This document shows positions 39,701-51,700 of a DNA stretch of 64,000 nucleotides, one piece after another. Numbering within the stretch: the first letter of the stretch is position 1; the number at the start of each line of letters is the position of its first letter. This DNA comes from Argyresthia goedartella. Lineage: Eukaryota > Arthropoda > Insecta > Lepidoptera > Argyresthiidae. The stretch covers positions 9,486,001-9,550,000 of the forward strand of contig OX463813.1 in assembly GCA_949825045.1 (NCBI GenBank), written 5' to 3'. The notes under the pieces are model-generated. The model ran no database searches, was not told where the DNA came from, and was given only the letters and a program-made list of their open reading frames with translations. The position numbers and the translations under genes were made by a program.

Positions 39701-42700
39701 AACTTGTGAGTGATAATCATTAATATTTTTTTGCAGTTCAACACAAAGATAATACTATTTTTACCATTGCCCTTCGAATAAATTCATTTTATTCGTCGAT
39801 AACAGTGAATCAAACAATTTGTTAGACAGTTTCTGCTGAATCGTTTTCCCGTGCCGTTCAGTGAAAAAAGAAAATATCAACTAAAAACAAGTAGTTATAT
39901 TTCCATTAACAAATTTTATCAAGGAATTATGCAAAATGAAATAAACGCGCCAGAAAAAATATGCTATTTAGAATATCTCCGATTATAATAACAAGATGTT
40001 GAAAAAATTTGCTATTTAAAACCTGCGATCGAAGACAAAAGCGATTAAACATTTTCGCTACTACATAAAAGTCACGCCAAGAAATTTTACAATTTGAAAA
40101 AAAAACATCGCGGAAAATGTGAATGCTAAAAGTCACTACACTGGAAAACGATTCAGCGGAAGCTATCTAACAAATCAATGAAACGCTTGACATTTGAATT
40201 TGGAATAAGCTTCCATATACGAATAATGTACCTACTAAAATAAACGCGCTAAACGTAACTACTACTGGCAGAATGAGTAGAGCTAGTTCCATTGACAAAA
40301 AAAAAGACAAACACAACCCGCCAATTTTAGATTGTATTAGGTCCTTTTCTGTTACTTATCGTGGTGTTTCATTGGAAAATATATTAGCTACCTAGTAAAA
40401 TGAGTTCGTTCATTGATGAAAATGAATTACTTATCCAGAATCATTTCGTTCAAAAGTATCAAATATGTGCGATACCAAAAACAATTGCCACATTCTTGAA
40501 TCTATTAAACCCCGAACAATTCACAGGACATTGCCTATGTAGAAGCTCTGCCACCATTTAAGCGAATTCAGGTGCACATCTTATAGAACTGAAACGCCGC
40601 AGAGGTTGGGTTACGGTACAGTAGCATAAATTTATATCGAACATTCGCCATATAAAGCATATATCAAACAAAGCCAAAAAATGCAGCCGAATAGTTGAGA
40701 TAATAATTCTAAAGCCATCTTTTGTTGACTCTTGCATGCCACTATCTCCGGGGCGCCCTTCAACATCGAAAGGAAATACTTGTGAAGCAACTATATCACA
40801 GCTTTCTCGGCAACACCAATCAGTAAATACGAAGACTTTGCTAAATACCCAAGTCTTTTCTAATACGACTATTTCAAAACCAAACAATAATATAACACTA
40901 AATTTCTAAAGCTGTTATAATTTCACAATACATTTCTTATGTTAAACCTACTTCATTTCCGATTAAATATTAAAATGTGATAAATATAAACTAAACCTCT
41001 ATTTATTTTCTCGCATTCAATGGTAAAATGTAGAGCACTCAACTCGTGAAAAAAATATATTTATTTGGACTTTTTATCCCTCGCACTGCTCAGGATTCAT
41101 CTTTATAACATCTCGCTATGCTCGGGATTCTACTCTAGTATCCTTCGATACTCTCGGGATGAAACTTCATGCCTCGAATAAAATTTCCTTTTTTTTCACT
41201 TATTGTATACTTAGACTTTAAAAACATTCTTGAAGTTATAATTATATTAAAAAAAACATATAACGGCAAGAATGTAAGCAGAGGTTTCCGTCGAATTTAA
41301 TTATAAATCTTATCGTTTGTTTTTCTTTCCTAGCCGCTCGATTGAATTTTGGGACCCGGAAGGGCAGATCTCTAAGGAAAGGAGTTGACTGAAACATATT
41401 TTAAGCCACCCACACGATGAGATTCACAATTTATACCGAAGCACTAAAACTGATTATTCCACTTAAATGATATTACTGTGTTTAACTTTTTAGTGATTTC
41501 TTGTGCAACGTATTAAAGCTATACAATTCAAAACTCGGCATGTACGTTGATTTGTTTTACATTTTATTGAAAGCATGATCTGTATGTGACGTACCCACTC
41601 AGTTATATTGCCACGGACGAAAAATAAACATAAGTATATGTTATTTTTCAGAACAGGGAGGACTCTACCTCGGAACTTGTGAGTGATAATCATTAATATT
41701 TTTTTGCTGTTGAACACAAAGATAAAGAGAAATATATTTTAACCATTGCCCCTCGAAAAAGTGCTTTTTATTCATCGATAACAGTGAATAAAACGATTTG
41801 TTAGGCAGTTTCTGCTGAATCGTTTTCCCGTGCCGTTCAGTAAAAAAAGAAAATATCAAGTAAAAGCAAGGAGTTATACTTCCGTTTACAAATTTTATCA
41901 AGAAATTATGCGCCAGAAAATATGCGATTTTACTCTTGAATCCTTCGCTGCTCTCGTGATCCAACTTCGTGCCTCGAATCAAATTTCCTTTTTTCACTTT
42001 TTGTATAATCTACTATTTTATGTTCATTACAATTGAGACATTTAGGACAGTAAAACATTCTTAAAATTATAATTTTAATAAAACATACATAAAAAGACAA
42101 GGATGTAAGCAGAGATTTCCGACGAATTTCACAATCAATATCATCGCTCGATCGACTTTGGGTACCCTGATGGGCGGTTCTCCAAGAAAGGACTTGAATG
42201 AAACAATTTTAAACTACACGTGTGACCAGCTTCACTGTATACACCAAAGCACTTAACCTAATTACTCCACTTAAATCATATTGCTGTGAGTAACATGTTA
42301 GTGATTTCTTTTGCAACATATTAAACAATCAAAACTCGCCATGTACGTTGTTGATGTTTTATAATTAATTGAAAGCAGGGTCTGTGTATAACACACCCAC
42401 TCAGTTATATTATAGACTAAAAATAAACATAAGTATATTTATTTTTCAGAACAGGGAGGAGAATAAATGTTGTTTTTATATCAATATATATAATATTATT
42501 ATCTTTATTATATTATTATCATACTAATTAACTACTGTATTGGAAATACGGTATTTGACTGCTGTTCAAAAAACATGCTTTTTAGGAACTGTCCAAACAG
42601 TAATTTTGTTCATGAGTGTGATTCTCCATAAACTGAACATATTAAATAGGGTTAAAGAGGACCCTATTTTAAAGACAAAAAATGTTTAAAAAAAATCCCA

Positions 42701-45700
42701 TCCCCCTTATTTATTTTTTACATCCATTTGATTATAAATTTTCGTGAACCATGCACCAAGTGCAAAAAAAAATATAACTTCGGACTGAAGGGTTTTTCCT
42801 GGTCAAATCAACTGGATTGTAATTACGAAGAGCAGGCAAAACTGCCAGTTACAAAAAATGCTGAAAAAAATGCTTATTAAAATTACGCTTTGTTTTTGAA
42901 CGATTGTGATTCTTCGACTACTTTTTTTAGTAATTGCAGTTTAATTCAGAATTTCGTGCCCAAAAAAATACTATGATATGACGAAATATTATTTTACATC
43001 TCATTAGCTTCCAAATAGCACCTACATTTTGTTTCTAAGTTAATTACTTATTATTTTTTATATAAGACCGTGATACCCCTTTTTAACTTTTCGGAACTAA
43101 GATTAATCCTAGCCTGATGATAATTCCAGTGGATTATTGAGGTGAGATAAATAAATCTAGTCCATAAATGTCCCCACCGAGGGGCACGGGCCTTTAACCG
43201 GATACGAGTAAGATTGAGCCATACTCCATCACGCTGGCTCAGTTGGGGTTGATGGATGGGTATTACGATACTTAATGCCAAGTAGCGATAGTACCCTTGA
43301 CCTGCGCTTAAGAAGTGTGAAACCCTCTAGACTAGACCATCGAGAGCTAATGTAATAAAACAATAAAAAATATTATGTACAATTCATATCATTTATTTTA
43401 TTAGAAAAAAACATATGTAAATAAAATAAAAATACATGACGTAAATTAAACGATTTGAATAAAGTTATTCATCGTTGTTTTATGTTGTTCCTTCAAGCAA
43501 ATCTACATTAAGATCGCCACAAATAATTAACTTTTTTCTGTTATTACATAGTTTAATGAGGGCTTCCTTCATAATTTTCTCAAATAATTCGAAATTGCCA
43601 TGGCATTGTTCATTCCTCGGTGGCCTGTAGACACAAACAATAATATGGCTATCTAACTCAACACAGGATACCTCTATTTGTCTTTCAACAGTAAGTGCAA
43701 GAATATCTTTCCGTTGTTTCACCTTTATATTATTTTTCACTAAGATTAAAGAACCACCTCTATCAGCAGTCTTTCTATTGTAACAACTGATAATTTTGTA
43801 ATTATTTATGTTTAAAGACATCATATTTTCCTTTAACCAATGTTCTGTAACACAAATATCATCGTTGTCTGATTTTTTTTGAAATAATTCTAATACAAGC
43901 CAGGTAGCCCTTGGATGTTTTGATGTGTAATATTTAAGTGGGGCTTACATTTTGACATATTTAGTGACTCTTGTATGCTAGAGATTTCCTCTATTGTCTT
44001 ATGAACTAATTTAAATTACTTGGAACAGATTCCAATGTTGCATGCAAAGTATGATTAACAGGTGAATTCCCAATAGGGGTGCATGTCGTATTACTCTTAA
44101 CATAAGCTGATGTCAAGTTGAACTTAGTTAAACCATCTACAGCTGCGTCACATATATTATAAGCTAACAATGTAGCTAATAATTTTCAATATTTATTAGA
44201 CAGGTACAATGTATCCTGTGTCCGAGTAAAGTTATGAATAAAATTATTCATGAATGAAATGAATATTCATTCTATGCATAGATTTGTTCTGTAGTTCTGT
44301 CAAATTACAGGCATATGGAAAATTGCATAGTAAAAATTTGCATTTCATCCTACTATGTAAGTCTAGAAGTGTTTCAACACTTTTATTCAAATCATCCGGG
44401 TAATGTTTGAATCATTTCCCACCATAAATACAATAGTGCTGTACTCATCATAGTTACCGCGACTAATTATCTTCACAAGATCTACAAATGAACTATTTGG
44501 AAATACGACCGAGCAGCTAAAGACCTAAGAGTCTCATTCACCCCACTAGTTATTTCATGCGATGGAGCCCTAGGAACTGAATATGACAGTTTTTTTTAAA
44601 AAACCGCATCAAAGCTTAACGGGAAATGGGGAAAAGCGTATTCTCAAATAGTGTACTGGCTGAAAGTGAAAAAACAAATTTCAGTTATAAGAGCAGTTTC
44701 CATGAGAGTAAGAGGCACGAGAAAACATGTCAGGGCCTTTCAATGCGAAGATGGAGCAGGAATACTTTGGTGACAGATTGATCTCTTAAAACAGAAATAC
44801 TTACATAGGTTTTATTTATATTTACTTATAAAGTCAAAGTCAAAGTACTTTATTACTGTAGATATTTACATATACTTAGCAAACGTCATTTTTTGCCTCT
44901 TCTCTACATTGGACCACTGTGGGAGAAGAAGGGCGTAGAAACTCCCACAGATTGATTTTTAGATCTCTTTTAAAAATAGGTTGTGCTTAACTAATACAAT
45001 AATGATTTTTTTAATTTAATAAGCAGGCAATAATAAATAATTACAAAATTATTAACAGCGAGGTCTGTGTTGAGCTAGATTAACCATACAGTCCTGTCAT
45101 TTAAGTAATCTCGAACATTGTAATATCCCTTTTTCGACAAAGTCGCTTTAACATGCTCTTTAAACTGCTCAAATGGCAATTTCAAAATCCCAGAGGTATC
45201 TTATTATAGTAGAGAATGCACTGACCCTTGAAAGAATTGCTAACCTTCGCGAGTCTAAATCGGGGCGCACACAGTCTGTGATTATTTCTTAGGTTAACAT
45301 TGCAGCTATCGCTAAGTTTAGTAAATGTTGTAAGGTTCTTGCGTATATACATAATATTTTCGAAAATAAATTGACTAGCTACAGTTAGTATGTCAATTTC
45401 TTTAAAAAGCTCTCTTAAGGAGTCTGTTCGTTTTAAATTATAAATTGCTCGAATAGCTCTTTTCTGTAAAATAAAAATAGTTTGAATATCCGCTGCTTTC
45501 CCCCACAACAAGATACCATAGGACATGACACTATGAGAGTAACTAAAATATACTAGCCTAGATGTAGCCACATCCGTGTTTTGTCTGATGTTCCTAACAG
45601 CGTAAACCGCAAAACTTAATTTACCAGCTAATTTATCTATGTGGGGTCCCCACTGCAATTTGCTATCAATGGTTATTGCAAGAAACTTCGCATCATTTAC

Positions 45701-48700
45701 CAATTCTATCGCGCTGTTGTCTAACACTAAACTGGTCTCAACTTGTCTGACATTTGGAAGTGAGAATTTGATACACTTGGTTTTATCAGCGTTTAACAAT
45801 AAATTATTAACTTTGAACCAATTCAAGGTTAAAGACAATACACCATTAACATCATCAAAATCTCCTTTTTGTCTTTTAATTTTGAAGACCATTGAAGTAT
45901 CATCAGCAAACAACACTATGTCGGTTAATTTCTCTACCATGAAAGGCAGATCGTTAATATATACCAGGAATAAGAAAGGGCCTAACATGGAAACTTGTGG
46001 AACGCCAATTTTAACACCCGATCCATCAGATTTAACGCCGTTAACTTATATATATTTTACAAATTATAGGTATGTAATATTCTATGCCTACTTGTTATCT
46101 TCTAAGTTCTATTTGGTGTATTATTTGTATTGAATAAATTATATTTATATAAAAAAAAAAAAAATTGGACAGCAAATGTTAGTTACTTTTTGGTTAAGCC
46201 GGTAATGTAATAGAGGCCCAAGTCCTGCACCTACTTTGTCGGAGAACAACAGAGTTTTTCTCTGAGCACATATTTTGGTAGCTGGCGGTACACGAGTGGA
46301 GGTGAGTGGCGGGACACATGTGTTGGAGTGCGGTTTGATGCACGTGGCGGCGGTTGGCGCGGCATCCGCGGCAGCAACCGTCGCAACGTGCACAACGGCG
46401 AACGGCGCGGCCCTCGGGGCAGCGTGTGGCATGACACACGCCTCAGCAGGCAGCGCGATACGCGCGACAGTGAGCGGCGCGGCGCTCGCGCTGTTGAGTT
46501 GAGTTGAGTTGTATAGTATACCAATCCATCAACCCAAACTGAGCCAGCGTGATGGAGTATGGCTCAATCTTACTCGTATCTGGTTAAAGGCCTGTGCCCC
46601 TCGGTGGGGACATTGATGGGCTAGATTTATTTATCTCACCTCATTAATCCACTGGAAGTATCATTAGGCTAGGATTAATCTTAGTTCCGAAAAGTGAAAA
46701 AGAGGTATCACGGTCTTATTTTATTAAAATAAGTAATTTACTTAGAAACAAAATGTAGGTGCTATTTGAAAGCTAGTAAGATGGAAAATAATATTTCGTC
46801 ATATCATAGTTATTTTTAGGGACCAAATTCTGAATTAAAATGCAATTACTAAAAAAAGTAGTCGAAAAATCGGACGGTCTCACCTTGATACCGTGGGAGA
46901 GAGGTCGTTGCCTTTTGTAGGATGTGACTTGTGTATGCACGTTCGCGACGGCTCCACCATGGCAATACCTGGGGCTTCAGTGGAGTAGGCGGCGCGGCAG
47001 AAATGCCTAAAATGGGGATGGGGAACTACCTGTTTGTTCCCTTGGCTTTCGAGACCACGGGTATTTGGGGTGTTCAGGGCTGGACATTTGTCAAGGACAT
47101 TGGGCGACGCTTGAGGGACCGAGGTTTTGACAATCGTTTCGGAGCGTTCCTGATCCTAAGGAGCTCACTCGCCGTGCAGCGCGGTAATGCTGCCAGCGTG
47201 ATGGGTACCTTTGGGTCGGGCATGTCCTGGGGCGGTTTATATGTTTAGTATTGTGTTTTTTTATTGTACTCAGTATTTATGCGTGTGTAGGTTTAAAATA
47301 TCTGATACTTAGATTATTTTAATTGACGATGCACTTTGCGGATTCTTTATTTTATCACGTCGAAAAATTACAATTGTTCAAAAACAAAGCGTAATTTTAG
47401 TAAGAAGTTAACACTTTTTCAGCATTTTTTTGTAACTGGTAGTACTGCCTGCTCTTCATCCTTACAATCCAGTTAATTTGACCACGACAAACCCTTTTAG
47501 TCCGTTTTTTTTTCAATTGGTGCATGGTTCACGAAAATTTATAATCAAATGGCTGTAAAAAAAGGGGGAGGGTGGGATTTTGTTAAACATTTTTTGTCGA
47601 TAAAGGGTCCTCTTTAACCCTATTTAATATGTCCAGTTTATGAAGAATCACACTGTATATATATATTATCTGAAATGGGTTCAGTAGCTATAGGTGAACT
47701 CACAATTCTGCTTCGTAAAGAGGATGCTGTCTCTTTCCATACCTCTTTTCAGAAAAAAAACAAAGAACACATACACATGTTTTAGGTATAGTAACTGTCC
47801 CTTTATGTTATACTTATAATTGTAGCTTTTGACATCAAGGTCTTCGAGGCGGGCATTTATAGAAATGTGACGTCAACGAAGCAAGTGATTTTTTTAATTC
47901 ACTTCCAGTAAGGTAGGGATGAACTTTGTATGGCAATAAAAGCTACTTGACCGATTAAGCTATTTTAATTTGGCAGGTAGGTAGTTTATAGTATGTAAGA
48001 CATCAATTCAGTAAAGTTTATATTGAAATTCAATCCCATTGGGGGTTTGGAGTTTGTAAGAAAATCAGAATCTTCTTGAACTATGAATCTGTTAATTTGG
48101 CAGAAGGGAAGTTGAACATTCAGGCGATTAGCAGTACGAGATTTTAAAAACTCTGGCCCCCACAAGTTGTAAAAGGGTAGGAGGGTAGGACTGTTAGCGA
48201 TCTATGTAACTCAAAGACTGTGTATGGACATGTCCGGTAGGTAAAGAGGCGTTGTCTAAATGGCTGATTAGGGCTTAGTGACAGGGCCGTATTGAGCGAG
48301 AGGAGAATGGTGGAGGTCCTCCCGCACAGGAGACTGGCTTTTTTACACGAGTTTGCGCGAGAAACGCCGGGGGCATCTTCTAGTTGTAGATATAATATAA
48401 CATTTAAGTTAATCAATTATGTGACAATGATTGAGATAGGTACTACAATAATTTTATGAATCCTATATTAATACTACACTTTTGTAGGGACTTGCTTATG
48501 TTAACAATAAGTTACAGTGTAGCGAGTGCGCTCTTCTTTCAATTCAGTCGTCCCGTCGTAGCGTTCTAAGTAACTGGTCTCCACTTGTGTTTTCCTATGT
48601 GTATCGTGTATGTAAACTGAACTGCAATAAAAGGATCTTTACTAAGTGAATATTATTGACACTCCTAAATTGGTGACCCTCGACTTTTTCTGGAATCAGT

Positions 48701-51700
48701 GCAGTGACAAGTGTATACGTACCTACGAACGAGTGGCGACGGGGCGACTCCCGGCTAAGTAACCACGACTTGGCCGGACTTTCAACGTGGAACAATGAGT
48801 AAGTGATTGGGCCAAGACAAGGCCGGAATCACCGCCGGACCCAGCAAAGAAGAGCAATCATCTGAAATGGCGTCAATTTCGGTGTCGGCAAGAATCCCTG
48901 AATTCTGGCAGGAACAGCCGCGTTTATGGTTCGCGCAGTTCGATTCGATAGTCAGCCCCCAGAAACAAGGTGACGAATACAAATACTAACTGGCAGTGTC
49001 AAAGCTAAGTAGGGATGCATTACAACAGTGCTCAGACATACTTTATACACCACCAGCAGAAGAGAAATATAATCCAATCAAAAAAAGGCTTCTCAAGGTA
49101 AACGTAGGGTCTCCAGAACGACAATATCAGCGGCTGGTCGGTGAAATAGATTTGGGATCACAAAAACCCACGCAGCTGCTACGAAAATAGTGACCTTAGC
49201 AAGGAACTGCCAAGCGAGTGATGAAACAGTTCATAGATTAAGGATGGCATGACTACTGACGTTTGTAAGAGCGGTGTTGACAGCGAGTTAAGATCAGAGA
49301 TTGGAGAACCTGGGTGTGCCGGCCCGTCCGCCCGCCACAGATATGCGGAAATATCTCATCACGTACTATGTCTTACGCACGTCATTAATAATATGTACCA
49401 TCCTAGTATATAAGCTAGGATTTTATTCCAATCAATAGACACTACATTAACAGAGCATGCAGTGACAAGCCTTTTATTACGTCTCCCGTCGGTTGCCACT
49501 CTGTCGGCAAAGTGGTGACACCGACAGTGAACATCGAGCAACCTTCGGTAAAATCTTCATCGAAGTGAAGAAATAAGCTGGATTCGCCTTTCAAAATGTT
49601 TCCGCAATGGAGACTAAGGCGCCAAGAAGACTGCATCATCAAGTTGCCGAGATATCAGTGAAATAGTTCCTGCCTTCGGTCGCATATCCTAAGCCAATGA
49701 ACAACAGTGGAAAATACGCAGCCCACCAGCAACCTCAACTGTGGACCGCAGGTCAATGATCGGTTGATAGCGAGTTATGAAGACACCCCACCACATAATA
49801 TCAACAATTACGGCGATATAGCCAAGAATAGAGAAGATTAAAGAACAAGCTATGCTTCGTTCCATAGTTCCGGTACAGACAAACGTTCTACAACCAGAAG
49901 CAATCATCATCATCATCATAAGTCATCTCATCGAGCACTTCGTCGTGACAGAGTACAGTGACTAGTACATGGAGAGGCCTATCCATGACCGCTGACCCTG
50001 CACCCCAGTCTGTGAAAAAAGAGATGACGTTGAGAATATCATACAACGTCACGTGCAACATCAACCCCATACGAGGAGCAGAAGATGGAGCAATCACCAC
50101 GCAATTGACCTCGCAGACTAGATCCATGCAGAACAAAGTAGCACTAAACCCCAATAAGAACAACTTTGGACATAAATCATCGAGTGAGGAGCGCAAAGTC
50201 AAGACAGCATAACTACATACCTGACCTTGCACGCAAGAAATGTGATTTCAAGAGTAAGTAAATGGGCTGTCATTGTCTACGAATCACAACATGCAACTGC
50301 TGAACTCGCAAAATCAAGATTGAACTCGCAGCATTATATCAAATGTGTAACATGTCTCGTAAAATATTTTATTTTTTGTTATGTTTTGTATTTTGGAGTC
50401 CAGTGTTTAAATTTTTGTAAAGGGGGGAGTATCTGTGCCAGCCCGTACGCCCGCCACAGATATGTGGAACTATCTCATCACGTACTATATCTTACGCACG
50501 TCATTAATAACATGTACCATCCTAGTATATAAGCTAGGATTTTATTCCAATAAATAGACACTACATTAACTGAGCATGCAGTGACAAGCCTTATAATACG
50601 TTTCGCGTCGGTTGCCACTCTGTCGGAAAACTGGGGACAATTGCAGATAAGGTAGTAGAAAACATAACAAGTGTGAACGAGGTAGCGTCGGTTAGCAGTA
50701 GTGCAGCAAACTTCGCGATGCAGGAGATTATAATAACTATGAACAAATTGGTCCTGGAGGTAGCTTCTCTGCGCGGCGAGATACGTGGCAGCTCACAAAC
50801 AATATACCAGAGTAGGGGCAGATCAGTGTTAAGGGGCAGGTCGCCAACACCTAACAGAATTCCAGAGAGTCCGGACTGGCTCTGTCGCTACCATTTCCGA
50901 TGTAGATCAAGAGCGACCAGATGTGAGAAACCCTGCGCATGGAAAGAACCGGCGGAAAACTAGAAGCAGCCTCAGGAGACGGAGGAAATACCGTTCTGCG
51001 GGAAAATCGTCTCTGTGTGTACGATCGTAAAAACGCGTTGCGGTGGTTAGTGGATACTGGTGCGAACATTTCAGTTATTCCAAAATCAAAAGTGAACAAA
51101 CATTTGCGTTGTGGAAATGTATCTTATAAACTATATGCGGCAAACGGTTCCGAGATACAAACGTACGGAACTGTAACTTTAGAATTCGATTTAAAATTAA
51201 GAAGAGCATTGAAATGGTTCTTTGTAATTGCCAATGTTAGCAAACCAATCTAGGGGGCAGATTTTTAGAGCATTATAAGCTGTTAGTTGATGTAAGTGGG
51301 TAATGTTTGCGAAATAAAATGACTGATTTAAAAACAACAGGAATTTTGGTTGATAAGGGGGCTACTACAGTAAGCACTTTTGATAGCGAAATCTCCTGTA
51401 GCGAAATTTTGGTTAGATACCAAGCCTTTTAAGCTGAAATATGACACTAAACACCCACCTGCCCACCTGTCCACGCAAAGGCGAGACGTTTACCCCCAAA
51501 TAGGTATGATAAGGTCAGGGAGGAATTTAGGATTATGCAAGAATTAGGTATTTGCCGTTCATCGAAGAGCGAATGGGCAAGCCCGCTTCACGTCGTGCCC
51601 AAGAAAGATGGGAAAATCCGACCCTGTGGTAACTACAGGCAGCTGAACGCGGCAACCAAGCCGGATCGTTACCCCATCCCAAGACTGCAGGACTTCACAC

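Larger units (their letters stand above)
9890..42465 (+). repeat. Tandem array of ~2-kb units, each carrying one EDSTSEL micro-exon
   Basis: Nine head-to-tail units are seen. If the TAGC-GCTC motif after TTTTTCTTTC marks the start, they begin near 9,912, 15,348 (first ~15 bp lost), 26,229, 28,268, 30,232, 37,089, 39,334, 41,331 and about 42,145. After subtracting inserted elements, periods are 1,955-2,040 bp. Each full unit holds, in order, the segment GGTTCTCCAAGAAAGGAG, the micro-exon about 320 bp in, an AT-rich intron, a decayed tyrosine-recombinase gene, and a block with the palindrome GATTCTACTCTAGAATC. Unit 8 has lost about 1.2 kb including the recombinase part, and unit 9 breaks off at 42,460. 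Units 4, 5 and 6 are the most alike. Confidence 0.9.
46515..47653 (+). repeat. Right arm of the large inverted repeat
   Basis: The arm pairs with 42,617-43,275. Without the LINE-C insertion (46,871-47,368) it is about 640 bp. It includes GAGCCAGCGTGATGGAGTAT and GCCCCTCGGTGGGGAC, which resemble the 3' UTR of RTE-group LINEs. Confidence 0.8.

Noticed and set aside
39493..39744. Minus-strand ORFs of 75-83 codons repeated in most units (with the peptide [16 protein letters not shown])
   Set aside because: They are the antisense of the EDSTSEL micro-exon and its flanks. The + strand has splice signals and matching phases; the minus strand has no independent support and its repeat is explained by the 24-bp duplication.
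9890..42465. CRISPR-like array reading of the regular 2-kb repeats
   Set aside because: Spacing, eukaryotic splice signals and transposon content exclude it.
46231..46524. Three overlapping open frames on the minus strand and one on the + strand
   Set aside because: They are open because of GC-rich composition; biased residues and no motif.
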